A stretch of 64,000 nt of DNA from Bacteroidota bacterium (GCA_025963725.1 JAOQAE010000005.1:1-64000); one strand, 5' to 3'; positions 8,323 through 17,251 are shown, numbered from the stretch's first letter. Made by a program: numbers and translations. The notes: generated by a model not told the origin, from the letters alone.

Positions 8323-11289
8323 ATGCTGCTCAACTGCCATACCTATTACAGCTTTTGCTACGGAACTTTTGCGCCGAAGCAGCTGATGGAGGAAGTCCGG
8401 AAAAAAGGATATTCCTCTTTTGTGCTTACCGACATCAACAATACTTCGGCATGCCTCGAGACGATCAGGATCGCTGAAAAAGAATATGGCCTGGAGGTGA
8501 TCGCCGGCATCGACTTCCGGAATGGCACCGAACAAAAATACGTGGGCATTGCCATGAACAACGAAGGCTTCCGCGAGCTGAACAAGCATCTTTCGGAACA
8601 TCTTCACAGTGCTGAAAGATTTGAAGAAAGAGCCCCGTCCTTAACGAATGCCTTCATCATCTACCCTGCTGCCGCGTACAAAGGCTGGGCGCTGAAGGAG
8701 AATGAATACATCGGTGTGGCCCCGAAGGAGCTGCCGCAGCTGCAATTCCTTCCCGCAAGGCACCAGGAGGATAAGCTCGTGGCCTTGCAGCCTGTCACCT
8801 TCCCGGATAAAAAGCATTTCAATGCCCACCGCCTCCTTCGGGCAATAGATACAAACAGCCTGTTAAGCAAGCTATCGCCGAAGGAACAGGCGGCAGAGGA
8901 TGCGACCATGATGCACAAGGCCGAAATGCATGCGGCTTACGCTTTTCATCCTCGCATTATTTCTAATACAGAGGCGCTGCTGAGTGGCTGCAGCATTGGG
9001 TTTGAATACGATAAAAAGATCTCGAAGAACTTAAAACATTATACCGGCACGGCACAGGGCGACAGGGAGCTGCTGCGCAGCGAATGTGAAAAGGGCCTGG
9101 AATACAGGTTCGGAAAGCCTTCCGACATTGTGCTTCAACGGATGGAAAAAGAGCTGGACATCATCTTTCAAAAAAATTTCGCTTCGTATTTCCTCATCAA
9201 CATGGACATTGTACGCTATGCCGAACACAAGGGATATTATCATGTAGGCCGCGGCAGCGGGGCAAACAGCCTGCTGGCCTACCTTCTGAAGATCACCGAT
9301 GTGGACCCGATCGAGCTTGACCTGTACTTTGAACGCTTCATCAACCTTTACCGCGCCAATGCTCCCGACTTTGATATTGATTTTTCCTGGACCGACCGGG
9401 ACGACATGACCCGCTATATTTTTGACCGGTTTGGGAAGAACAAGGACGGAACCCAAAACCACCGCACTGCCTTGATGGGCGCTTATAACACCTTCCAGCA
9501 TGATGCTGTGGTACGCGAGCTGGGCAAGGTGTTCGGGCTTCCTGCCGGGGAGATCGACAAACTGCAGTCGGCAGGCAGTTCTCCAAACAATGAGCTGGGA
9601 AGGCTGGTGCTGCGCTACAGCGAAGTGTTAAAGGGCTTCCCGAGCCATTTAAGCGTGCATTCCAGCGGGATCATCATTTCGGAAGAACCCATCCATTGCT
9701 ACTCGGCAACCAATCTTCCGCCGAAAGGTTATCCCACCACGCAGTTCAGCATGCTGGAAGCAGAAGATATCGGATTGTATAAGTTCGATATTTTAAGCCA
9801 GCGCGGCTTGGGCAAAATAAAAGATTCGCTGGAGATCATTCAAAAGAACAAGGGTGTAACTATTGACATTCATGATGTTGAGAAATTCAAATCGGATGAA
9901 AAGGTAAAAGAGCTGCTGCGGGAAGCAAAGGCAATCGGCTGCTTTTACGTAGAATCGCCCGCCATGCGCATGCTGCTGGCCAAATTACGGGCCGATGATT
10001 ATTTGCGGCTGGTGGCGGCAAGCTCCATCATCCGCCCGGGCGTGGCCAAAAGCGGGATGATGCGTGAATACATTGTACGCTTCCGCGATGAAGGCGTACG
10101 CGAAAAAGCAAGGGCCAAGCTCCCGGAGCTCTATGAGCTGATGGAAGAAACCTACGGCGTAATGGTGTACCAGGAAGATGTGATCAAGGTGGCGCATGTG
10201 TTTGCGGGCTTAAGCCTTGCGGAAGCTGATTTTCTTCGCAGGGGAATGTCATGGAAGTTCAAGGAGCGGAATGAGTTCTGGAAAGTGAAACAGCAGTTTT
10301 TCGACAACTGCAAAGCACAAAAGCATGATATAAACGTAGTGCAGGAAACATGGACGCAGATCGAAAGCTTTGCCAACTTTGCATTTTCAAAAGGCCACTC
10401 AGCCAGCTATGCCGTTGAAAGCTACCAGGCGCTTTACCTGAAAGCATATTACCCGGTAGAATACATGGTGGCAACGCTTAACAATGGCGGCGGCTTTTAC
10501 CGCAAAGAGATCTATATCCATGAAGCGCGGATGCACGGGGCAACGATCGTAAAGCCCTGCATCAACAACAGCGATGGATTGTGCGCGATAAAAGACAAAA
10601 CAATTTACCTCGGACTGAACATGATCGCGGAGCTGGAGCAGCAGCTCATCTCCGGCATCCTGGAGGAACGCAGGAAAAACGGAAGCTTCTCCGGCCTGCC
10701 CGATTTTGTAAAGCGCGTGTCTGTATCCATTGAGCAGATGCGCCTGCTGGTGCGTGCCGGCACATTCCAGTTCACCGGCAGGAACAAGAAGGAATTATTA
10801 TGGGAGATCCACAGCCTCATTAACCCATTGAAAAAGCAGGAAGCGGTAAAGGAATTGTTTGATGTGACACCTAAAACCTGGCAGCTTCCCGAGCTTTCCG
10901 ATTCCTGGCTCGATGATGCATTTGATGAACAGGAGCTCTTCGGGTTTACCTTGTGTTCTCCTTTTGACCTGCTCCGCGAGCCGGTGACATCCACCATAAA
11001 AGCAAAAGAGCTGAGATCGCGTGTTGGTGAAACACTGAGCATTGCCGCCTATTTTGTAACGGCAAAAAACACAAACACCACTAAAGGCGAACGTATGTGC
11101 TTCGGCACCTTTCTCGATATGGACGGGCACTGGATCGATACCGTGCATTTTCCGCCTTCACTAAAGGCTCATCCGTTCAGCGGGCCCGGCTGCTACACGC
11201 TTACAGGAAAGGTAACGGAAGAATATGATTTTTGCACGCTGGAAGTGAGCAATATGAAGCGGTTGCCGGTGATTGACAGGGAAGGCTAA
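8323..11289 (+). CDS. dnaE2: Error-prone DNA polymerase III alpha subunit (DnaE2-like)
   Basis: A 988-residue C-family polymerase. Residues 1 to about 200 are a PHP domain in which the usual HxH start is degraded (NCHTYYSFCYG), so proofreading or pyrophosphatase activity there is doubtful. The polymerase core holds GRGSGANSLLAYLL (309-322) and the catalytic PDFDIDF (348-354, metal ligands D351 and D353); a later conserved block is FSKGHSASYAVESYQALY. A helix-hairpin-helix region lies near 800, and an OB fold (about 890-980) ends the protein. It is shorter than replicative DnaE (about 1150 residues) and typical of DnaE2, the polymerase of the inducible mutasome. The stop codon overlaps the convergent gene at 11286 by four bases. 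A decayed imuA-like fragment about 800 bases downstream fits the imuA-imuB-dnaE2 theme. Confidence 0.93.
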   Translation: MLLNCHTYYSFCYGTFAPKQLMEEVRKKGYSSFVLTDINNTSACLETIRIAEKEYGLEVIAGIDFRNGTEQKYVGIAMNNEGFRELNKHLSEHLHSAERFEERAPSLTNAFIIYPAAAYKGWALKENEYIGVAPKELPQLQFLPARHQEDKLVALQPVTFPDKKHFNAHRLLRAIDTNSLLSKLSPKEQAAEDATMMHKAEMHAAYAFHPRIISNTEALLSGCSIGFEYDKKISKNLKHYTGTAQGDRELLRSECEKGLEYRFGKPSDIVLQRMEKELDIIFQKNFASYFLINMDIVRYAEHKGYYHVGRGSGANSLLAYLLKITDVDPIELDLYFERFINLYRANAPDFDIDFSWTDRDDMTRYIFDRFGKNKDGTQNHRTALMGAYNTFQHDAVVRELGKVFGLPAGEIDKLQSAGSSPNNELGRLVLRYSEVLKGFPSHLSVHSSGIIISEEPIHCYSATNLPPKGYPTTQFSMLEAEDIGLYKFDILSQRGLGKIKDSLEIIQKNKGVTIDIHDVEKFKSDEKVKELLREAKAIGCFYVESPAMRMLLAKLRADDYLRLVAASSIIRPGVAKSGMMREYIVRFRDEGVREKARAKLPELYELMEETYGVMVYQEDVIKVAHVFAGLSLAEADFLRRGMSWKFKERNEFWKVKQQFFDNCKAQKHDINVVQETWTQIESFANFAFSKGHSASYAVESYQALYLKAYYPVEYMVATLNNGGGFYRKEIYIHEARMHGATIVKPCINNSDGLCAIKDKTIYLGLNMIAELEQQLISGILEERRKNGSFSGLPDFVKRVSVSIEQMRLLVRAGTFQFTGRNKKELLWEIHSLINPLKKQEAVKELFDVTPKTWQLPELSDSWLDDAFDEQELFGFTLCSPFDLLREPVTSTIKAKELRSRVGETLSIAAYFVTAKNTNTTKGERMCFGTFLDMDGHWIDTVHFPPSLKAHPFSGPGCYTLTGKVTEEYDFCTLEVSNMKRLPVIDREG

Positions 11290-11948
11290 AAATCTACAAA
11301 GACCCTGCTTGGCTTCGGCTCGATAATGATTACCGAAGGAGGTACCTGGAATGAAAACGTAAAGCTCTTCTCCGGCTTGCTGACCCGGGAAAAAATTTTA
11401 TAGGTGTTAGCAATCTTCTCTTCCAAAGCTCTGGCATACTCCTTCACTTTCGCACGTCCTGGCTTTTCACCGGTATAGTACATAAGGGGGCTGTCATCAT
11501 AAGCGGCTTCCTGAAAAGCTTTGTATTTTGAATAAATGATTTCCTCTGCTTTTATTCCACGCATGCATTCATCCTCAAACTCAAAATATTCTTTGTTCAG
11601 GCCCACTATTACATTTTCATTCAGCATTTGCTGGCCATCATAATAAATGTATACAGGCAGCTTGCCGCGATAATAGATCTCTTTTATAAAATAGCTGCTG
11701 TCGGCTTTATTGAAGCTTTCCGAAATAAACACATAATTATAATTCAGGGAATCAAGCCGCTTCAGCAGGCCCGAACCTGTCCGTTTGGAAAAAAGGGCCT
11801 TGAACAAATCCTTATCATCCCCCTTTAGCTGGGCTGAACCAAGCTGGCTGAATGCCTTTCTGCAACTCTTTTCATATTGCGAAGCACCCTCCTGCTTAAA
11901 GCTGAAAAGTGCAACTGTGAATATAAAAGCGAAAATGGCCCTGTTCAT
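11286..11948 (-). CDS. Hypothetical exported protein
   Basis: A 220-residue protein of unknown function. Residues 1-19 (MNRAIFAFIFTVALFSFKQ) look like a signal peptide without a lipobox. The mature part is mixed alpha/beta with many Tyr, Lys and Glu residues, and a beta-rich C-terminal strand region (SFTFSFQVPPSVIIIEPKP). No domain is recognised. The gene is convergent with dnaE2 and overlaps its end by four bases, so the two probably share termination signals. Nothing in the context assigns a role. Confidence 0.65.
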   Translation of the reverse strand: MNRAIFAFIFTVALFSFKQEGASQYEKSCRKAFSQLGSAQLKGDDKDLFKALFSKRTGSGLLKRLDSLNYNYVFISESFNKADSSYFIKEIYYRGKLPVYIYYDGQQMLNENVIVGLNKEYFEFEDECMRGIKAEEIIYSKYKAFQEAAYDDSPLMYYTGEKPGRAKVKEYARALEEKIANTYKIFSRVSKPEKSFTFSFQVPPSVIIIEPKPSRVFVDF

Positions 11949-12024
11949 GTCTTGCGTTATTTCCAGATCCTTGATCCTGCCAAAGGTTCCCCGGGTATAT
12001 CAAATATAAGCAATTACATAAATA

Positions 12025-12087
12025 CAAAAAAGCCGGCCCCTTCAGGCTGGTTCATTTTTAAAACAATTTAAAATCTACCATACATCA
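12025..12087 (-). repeat. Copy of the 3' flank of the gene at 17340 (terminator plus last codons)
   Basis: This segment matches 17291-17353 almost base for base: an A-run, a GC-rich terminator hairpin (AGCCGGCC, loop, GGCTGGTT; here with two stem mismatches), the string TTTAAAACAATTTAAAAT and then the reverse complement of GATGTATGGTA, which encodes Asp-Val-Trp-stop in both places. The likeness stops at the coding side, where this copy joins an imuA-like remnant and the other joins the disordered-protein gene. Confidence 0.8.
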
Positions 12088-12211
12088 AAGGCCGCTTCCA
12101 TTTCGCCCAGGCCTATCGTCAGCGGCTCTTCACCCAGCCCTGCTTCCGTTTTTGCAGGTTGATGATCTGCTTTTGTAATTGTTCAATGATGGTTCGGTCG
12201 GCACGCTGCAT
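12075..12211 (-). pseudogene. imuA: Decayed N-terminal fragment resembling imuA
   Basis: Two overlapping minus-strand frames together read like the start of a Bacteroidota ImuA/RecA-like mutasome protein. Frame one (ATG at 12211, stop at 12119) gives RADRTIIEQLQKQIINLQK, a helix typical of that N-terminus. A +1 shift then leads to IGLGEMEAAF, which resembles the family's LGPIEAAFPN segment, but the frame ends at once with DVW-stop (12075). The rest of the gene (about 200 residues, including the ATP site) is absent. The fragment lies about 800 bases from the dinB-dnaE2 pair and in opposite orientation. The assignment is from remembered family sequence and is moderately secure; an unrelated short coiled-coil peptide is the alternative. 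Confidence 0.45.
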
Positions 12212-12486
12212 TCGGAGTAGAATTATAGTAATGTAAAGTTAAGTTATTAGATTGATTTAGGCGGAGGAGCGATGGGATTTATGCTTTGAAATTTGGAGAG
12301 GTAGACATAAAAACACACAAGTAATCAACTACATATCAAGGCATTATAAATATATGTCACAGAAGTGAAAAAGTGTCCAGAGGAATGGTGATTAATTAAT
12401 TCAATTTTGAATTATGGTACTCTTAAATAGTGTGTACAATTTGATAGTCGAACTTATAGTGGACATATACTTTTAGTGTTCTAATT

Positions 12487-13158
12487 ATGCCAATAGAAAA
12501 AACAGATCACAATAAAGACAAAATGAGAAACGATATAAATGATATAAAAGAGGATATTAATGCAGAAAAGGAACTGCTCGAGAAGATTAAACAGAATATT
12601 TCTGATTTAGAAAAACGAAAACAAAAACAAATTGCGTTATTATTAAACTATCTGTCAATAGGAATTGCGATAACCGTGGGAATTACAACGATATTTTTTA
12701 CTGGAGATTTTTTAAATTCCTCAGAAACAAAACAAATATTTGGTTTGGACACTACCGTAATAAATGAAAAAATTAACGTTCTGGAAAAGTCTTTAGACAT
12801 TCTCACTAAAAAGATAAATACTGCATACTTCCAAAATAAGGACAACATCCTCCCCACTAATGTGAATTATCTCGAAATTACTCATATAAAGTCTGAAATG
12901 ACAGACATAAAAAATTCGATCGAAAATTTGAATAAAATCATTCTAGACAATCCGGAAAAAGCAATTTCACTTCCCTTATTGAAACAACAGCTGGCTAACC
13001 AAAATGAACAGAATGATAAAGAATTTAAATATACTAAAGACGAAATAGCGCGGGTTTATGATATTAACAAGTGGATAATAGGACTTGTGTTTGGCATGCT
13101 TGTTAGCATAATTGTATTAAATATTAGCAACTTAATTTCTAAGAACAAAAAAGAATAA
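12487..13158 (+). CDS. Coiled-coil membrane protein of unknown function
   Basis: A 223-residue protein. A charged coiled coil occupies about residues 10-50, a first membrane helix about 54-74 (LSIGIAITVGITTIFF), a long helical, Asn/Lys-rich region 80-190 with further heptad-like spacing, and a second membrane helix about 194-213 (GLVFGMLVSIIVLNI), ending in a short basic tail. With two helices, both ends would be on the cytoplasmic side. No family is recognised. Base composition is clearly AT-rich compared with the genes to the left, as is that of the dGTPase 105 bases downstream, with which it probably forms a unit. Its design recalls membrane partners of defence or stress modules, but that is inference. 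Confidence 0.7.
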   Translation: MPIEKTDHNKDKMRNDINDIKEDINAEKELLEKIKQNISDLEKRKQKQIALLLNYLSIGIAITVGITTIFFTGDFLNSSETKQIFGLDTTVINEKINVLEKSLDILTKKINTAYFQNKDNILPTNVNYLEITHIKSEMTDIKNSIENLNKIILDNPEKAISLPLLKQQLANQNEQNDKEFKYTKDEIARVYDINKWIIGLVFGMLVSIIVLNISNLISKNKKE

Positions 13159-13216
13159 ATAAACCGATCAGATGCAAGTAAACCACAAACGGAATATAAT
13201 GTAATTCGCAATTATC

Positions 13217-13247
13217 TTGGACATTATGTCCTTTAAAACTATCTTTA
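13217..13247 (+). promoter_or_regulatory. Promoter with palindromic operator upstream of the dGTPase gene
   Basis: TTG (13217-13219), a 20-base spacer and TATCTTTA (13240-13247) fit the -33/-7 architecture of Bacteroidota promoters with one mismatch in the -7 element. A perfect 13-bp palindrome GGACATTATGTCC (13219-13231) overlaps the -33 element and spacer, exactly where a repressor would block polymerase. A half site GGACAT also occurs at 12461-12466, upstream of the first gene of the cluster. Confidence 0.5.
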
Positions 13248-13263
13248 CAAAACTCATTATAAA

Positions 13264-14811
13264 ATGAACTGGGAAAAACTTTTATCAACAGCAAGAATTA
13301 GAAAGTCCAACATGAATTCCAAAGATATTCGGAACGAATTTGAGAGTGATTTCGGAAGAATAATATTTAGCCCGGCATTAAGAAGAATGCATGATAAAAC
13401 CCAAGTATTTCCTTTAACAACTGATGACAATATACATTCGAGGTTAACTCATTCGAATGAAGTTATGTCAATTGGTTATACATTTGGTTTAAAACTTTGT
13501 GCCTCAGAAAAAATCCAAAGAAGAACCAACAAAAGCGAACAAGAACTGTGCAGAATCTTGCCTGTAATACTGAAAAATATTTGCTTGATTCATGATATCG
13601 GCAATGCCCCATTTGGTCATTTTGGAGAAACAATTATTTCGAATTATTTTCAAGAGGTTGACAAACGTCAAGAGATTTTTTTTAAAGATTTGGAAGAACA
13701 TCAAAAACGTGATTTTTTTAATTATGATGGGAATGCTCAAGGCCTAAGAGTTTTAACAAAGTTGCAAATTTTGAACGATCGATACGGGCTTAATTTAACT
13801 TTTGCCACACTTGGCTCTTATCTAAAATATCCAAATCAATCAGAGATAAATAAAAAAAGAAAAGAATTGTCAGATGAACAAAAAAAGAAATTGCCAATTG
13901 AAAGCGCCAAACATGGGGTATTTTATTCGGAATCAGATTTTTTTGATTTAATTATTAATGAATGTGGGTTAAAAGTGGGAGAAAAAATTTTGCGACATCC
14001 CTTATGTTATTTAATGGAAGCCGCAGATTCAATTGCATATCTTATAATGGACATGGAAGATGGATTTAACAAAAAACTTTTTCCCATAAAATACATACAA
14101 AGCTTATTCGAGAAAAAAGATGACGCAATATCAAAATCTATAGTAGATATTTGTTCAAATAAGATTCTTGAAGACAATTCGAAAATAGTTTCTATTAGAA
14201 TTTCGCTAATAGATTATTTTGTTGATTTAGCATTTAACGTTTTCATTAACAAACTCGAGGAAATAGAAGCGGGAGAGTTTTCAGCAGAACTTATTGAACA
14301 AGACAATTTAAAGATTTACACTATTCTTAAAGAAATATCTGGAAATATTTTTCAGTCTCGAGAAATAAATTACTTGGAAACTACGGGATATGCTGTATTT
14401 AAAGGACTCTTGGATTACTACACAAAGTTTTTATTTCACGAAAATGAAGATTTTACAAGAAGAGCAAAAAGCTTAATCTCCAAGTCGGTAATTGATTGCG
14501 CAATTGAAGATTCGCTTTCTGATATCTGCAAAAACTATAAGCCAGATATTAAAAAGGGAGATCAAGAGCTTGACCCATCCAAAGTTGCTCAATTCAAAAA
14601 GCTAAATGAAGATCAAATTAACAAGCCGTTATCACGGGAAGAAAAAGATGAATTGTTAACTCTTCGCAATTATATATTATCTACAACTAAACCTCAATTT
14701 GAAGATTTGAGCAATTATTACAAATTAAGAGTTATTATAGATTTTATTTCAGGAATGACCGATCAATTTGCACTAAATCATTTTCAAAAAATCAGTGGAC
14801 AAAAAATTTGA
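13264..14811 (+). CDS. dgt: dGTP triphosphohydrolase-like HD-domain enzyme
   Basis: A 515-residue HD-superfamily protein of the dNTP triphosphohydrolase family, which splits dNTPs (classically dGTP) to the nucleoside and triphosphate. The metal site is intact: H63 (RLTHSNEV), H110-D111 (CLIHDIGNAPFGHFGE) and D255 (MEAADSIAYL). The family motif NAQGLRVLTKLQ is at 157-168. The length equals that of E. coli Dgt (about 505). The gene is AT-rich, lies between a membrane coiled-coil protein and a nucleotidyltransferase-like protein, and its last 17 bases overlap the latter, so the two are translationally coupled. dGTPases are known anti-phage enzymes that deplete nucleotide pools; given the insert-like context a defence role is likely, while house-keeping dNTP control is the alternative. 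Confidence 0.9.
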   Translation: MNWEKLLSTARIRKSNMNSKDIRNEFESDFGRIIFSPALRRMHDKTQVFPLTTDDNIHSRLTHSNEVMSIGYTFGLKLCASEKIQRRTNKSEQELCRILPVILKNICLIHDIGNAPFGHFGETIISNYFQEVDKRQEIFFKDLEEHQKRDFFNYDGNAQGLRVLTKLQILNDRYGLNLTFATLGSYLKYPNQSEINKKRKELSDEQKKKLPIESAKHGVFYSESDFFDLIINECGLKVGEKILRHPLCYLMEAADSIAYLIMDMEDGFNKKLFPIKYIQSLFEKKDDAISKSIVDICSNKILEDNSKIVSIRISLIDYFVDLAFNVFINKLEEIEAGEFSAELIEQDNLKIYTILKEISGNIFQSREINYLETTGYAVFKGLLDYYTKFLFHENEDFTRRAKSLISKSVIDCAIEDSLSDICKNYKPDIKKGDQELDPSKVAQFKKLNEDQINKPLSREEKDELLTLRNYILSTTKPQFEDLSNYYKLRVIIDFISGMTDQFALNHFQKISGQKI

Positions 14812-15541
14812 CATACAGTTTTTTAACGAATCGACTCCTCCATTCTTAAAATATTTATTTACAAACATCGATCATGAAACTAAGCGTTTTCTGGACGATA
14901 TCTCTAGCCATTGTGAAGTGCTAATTTTTAGTGGAATTATTAGAAATTTTTTCATAAAGCATCAGGGAAAATTGCGGGACTTAGATTTAGTTTTAAATCG
15001 GGTGGATGATTTCAAAATAGAGAATTATTTTTCCAATTATGATTTCAGGAGAAATAGTTTAGGAGGTTATAAAGTGTTAATTAAAGATTTGTCCATTGAT
15101 ATTTGGGAACTTGAAAACACCTGGGCATTAAATAATGCGAAAGTTGAAATGGAATTATTTAATGATTACAATTTACCCAATACCGTTTTTTTTAATTTCT
15201 CTGCGATTGCTTTTAACTACAACACACAGAAATTTATTGCGAGCGAAAGTTTTATAAAATTCCTTGAAACTAAAGAAATCGACTTAGTTCTTGAAGAAAA
15301 CCCTTTACCTCAATTATGCATTGTAAACACTATATATTATAAAAGAAAATTTCAACTTGAGATTTCTTCTAATCTCAAAAATTATTATTTGAGAAATTTC
15401 GGTAATTTTTCTGAAAAAGATTATGAAGACATTCAGATTAAACATTTCAAAAATGTTCTTTACTCTTACAATTACCTAAAGACTTGGTCCGACATTTTTA
15501 GTGGAGGTTCAAACACTAAAGATTCCCATAGCCAACCGTAA
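14795..15541 (+). CDS. Pol-beta-type nucleotidyltransferase-like protein coupled to the dGTPase
   Basis: A 248-residue protein that starts inside the dGTPase gene (17-base overlap). Residues 44-64 show a pattern like CCA-adding/poly(A) polymerase-type nucleotidyltransferases: FSGIIRNFF followed by RDLDLVL, giving a D62-x-D64 metal pair, and a third acidic position in LSIDIWELE (D102). The usual GG before the helix is SG here. The rest is helical and Tyr/Asn/Phe-rich without a known domain; the usual C-terminal RNA-binding domains are absent, so it is not a CCA enzyme. It may modify a nucleotide, RNA or the partner protein. The fold call rests on the acidic triad and spacing only. Strong AT bias matches its two upstream neighbours. 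Confidence 0.6.
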   Translation: MDKKFDIQFFNESTPPFLKYLFTNIDHETKRFLDDISSHCEVLIFSGIIRNFFIKHQGKLRDLDLVLNRVDDFKIENYFSNYDFRRNSLGGYKVLIKDLSIDIWELENTWALNNAKVEMELFNDYNLPNTVFFNFSAIAFNYNTQKFIASESFIKFLETKEIDLVLEENPLPQLCIVNTIYYKRKFQLEISSNLKNYYLRNFGNFSEKDYEDIQIKHFKNVLYSYNYLKTWSDIFSGGSNTKDSHSQP

Positions 15542-15853
15542 ATATTAATTTTCAGTCAAACATCAACCAGATCTTTCACTCACAAAACCTTGGCCATATC
15601 CAATTATTCCATTATCCGGCTTTTGTTCTAAATCTCAATTTGTGAATATGACTGCTCCGCGTTAAGAAAAATTACGAGAGAGATTATGTCTCCAAGATAT
15701 ATTTCCGTGATAGCGGGGATTACGGAGAAAAACTTCCCCCCGCTACATTCCATAGCATCCTCTTTGAAATCACCTATTATCTCCGTAAATTTGCATTCTA
15801 AAACCTTCCAACAGCCTTTCCAATAAAGGACTGCAAGGTTCATACTCTACTCC
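15542..15853. other. Intergenic region, right border of the AT-rich insert
   Basis: About 310 bases with no credible gene; base composition changes here from AT-rich to the balanced composition of the exonuclease gene. A short G/C-tract symmetry (GCGGGG near 15713, CCCCGC near 15738) could form a hairpin. No clear direct repeat marking the insert edge was found. Confidence 0.4.
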
Positions 15854-17251
15854 ATGTTTGCAATTATTGACATAGAAACCTGCGGAGGTAAGTTCGAATA
15901 CCGCCGGGGACACGTTATCGAGATCTGTATCCTGATCCACGATGGCTTATCGGTAGTCGATAAGTTCTCCACGCTGGTCAACCCGCAGTGCTATATTCAT
16001 CCTACTTATACCAGGATCTCCGGGATCACCAATGAGATGGTGCAGGATGCTCCCACTTTCGCCGAGATCGCGAAAACGATCTGGGACATGACCGAGAACC
16101 GCATCTTTGTAGCGCATAACGTTGGCTTTGATTACGGGTTCATAAAGGAGGAATTCAAATCCTTCGGCGCTAAGTTCAGGCGCGATACGCTTTGCACGGT
16201 ACGCCTGAGCAGGAAGCTGATCCCCGGCAGGAAATCATACAGCCTGGGGAACCTTTGCGGATCGTTAGGAATCGATAATGAAGCCCGGCACAGGGCCGAA
16301 GGAGATGCCATAGCAACAGCGAAGCTCTTCGACATACTCATGCAGATCAAAAGCGACCATCCCCAGTACAAAACGAAAGGCGTGGATGAGCTGATGGTGA
16401 GAAGGATTGATAAGATCAAAAAATACATCCTCGATAAGCTCCCCGAAGAATGCGGGGTGTATTATTTCCTTGATAAAGACGACAACATCATTTACATCGG
16501 GAAGAGCGTAAATGCCTATAACCGCGCATTGAGCCATTTCAATACCAAGGAGGACAAAGGGAAGAAAATGCTGAACGAGCTGTACAACGTTGATTTTGTG
16601 CTCACCGGCAGCGAGCTCATTGCATTACTGATGGAAGCCCAGGAATTAAAAAAGCACAAGCCGAAATATAACCGCCAGCGCAAGGCTGATACTTTTACAC
16701 ACAGCATCGAGTGGTTTAAAGATGAGATGGACATTGTAAATTTTAAGCTGGTTGATTATTCTGAAGCCCGGAAACCGTTAATGTCGTTCAGCACTTACTT
16801 TACCGCAAGGGAAAAGCTCGAAAGCCTGATAGATGAGAACACGCTGTGCTTAAAGTTCTGCGGCTTAACGGAAGACACTTCCGTTTGTTTCGACCACCAG
16901 ATCAAAAAATGTAACGGCATCTGTGCGAATGAAGAGGAAGTGGAGGTTTACAACAAGCGGGCGAAAGCTGTATTGGAAAATTACATCTTCGGGCATTCCG
17001 ATTTTGTGATCGTTGACAAAGGCCGCGAACCGGGTGAAAAGTCGGTGATCCTTATCGAGAACGAACAGGTGGCCGGTTACGGATACTTCGACATGACGGC
17101 CCAGATAAATTCTCCTGAAGATTTTAAAAGCTTTGTAAAAAAAGCTGAATATTACCCGGATGCGAATGACCTCGTAAGGAGCTATCTAAGGCAGAACCCA
17201 AAAACGAAGCAATATAAGCTCGCTGCCTCAGGAGCGGTTACGGGATTTTAA
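15854..17251 (+). CDS. DnaQ-type 3'-5' exonuclease fused to a GIY-YIG nuclease domain
   Basis: A 465-residue fusion. Residues 1-175 are a DEDDh exonuclease domain: DIET (D6, E8) with the metal pair, FVAHNVGFDYGFI for the second Asp, and RHRAEGDAIATAKLF for the His-Asp pair. Residues about 195-280 are a GIY-YIG domain (GVYYFLDKDDNIIYIGKS) like that of UvrC and Cho, then a C-terminal half with a Cys pair region (CFDHQIKKCNGIC) like the UvrC middle domain. Such fusions are known in Bacteroidota and actinobacteria and are thought to act in DNA repair, possibly as a UvrC-like incision plus resection enzyme. It stands alone, rightward, and ends before the bidirectional terminator at 17297. Confidence 0.9.
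   Translation: MFAIIDIETCGGKFEYRRGHVIEICILIHDGLSVVDKFSTLVNPQCYIHPTYTRISGITNEMVQDAPTFAEIAKTIWDMTENRIFVAHNVGFDYGFIKEEFKSFGAKFRRDTLCTVRLSRKLIPGRKSYSLGNLCGSLGIDNEARHRAEGDAIATAKLFDILMQIKSDHPQYKTKGVDELMVRRIDKIKKYILDKLPEECGVYYFLDKDDNIIYIGKSVNAYNRALSHFNTKEDKGKKMLNELYNVDFVLTGSELIALLMEAQELKKHKPKYNRQRKADTFTHSIEWFKDEMDIVNFKLVDYSEARKPLMSFSTYFTAREKLESLIDENTLCLKFCGLTEDTSVCFDHQIKKCNGICANEEEVEVYNKRAKAVLENYIFGHSDFVIVDKGREPGEKSVILIENEQVAGYGYFDMTAQINSPEDFKSFVKKAEYYPDANDLVRSYLRQNPKTKQYKLAASGAVTGF

Noticed and set aside
15628-15843. 71-codon minus-strand frame in the region before the exonuclease gene
   Set aside because: No family, no leader signal; may be chance in a border region.
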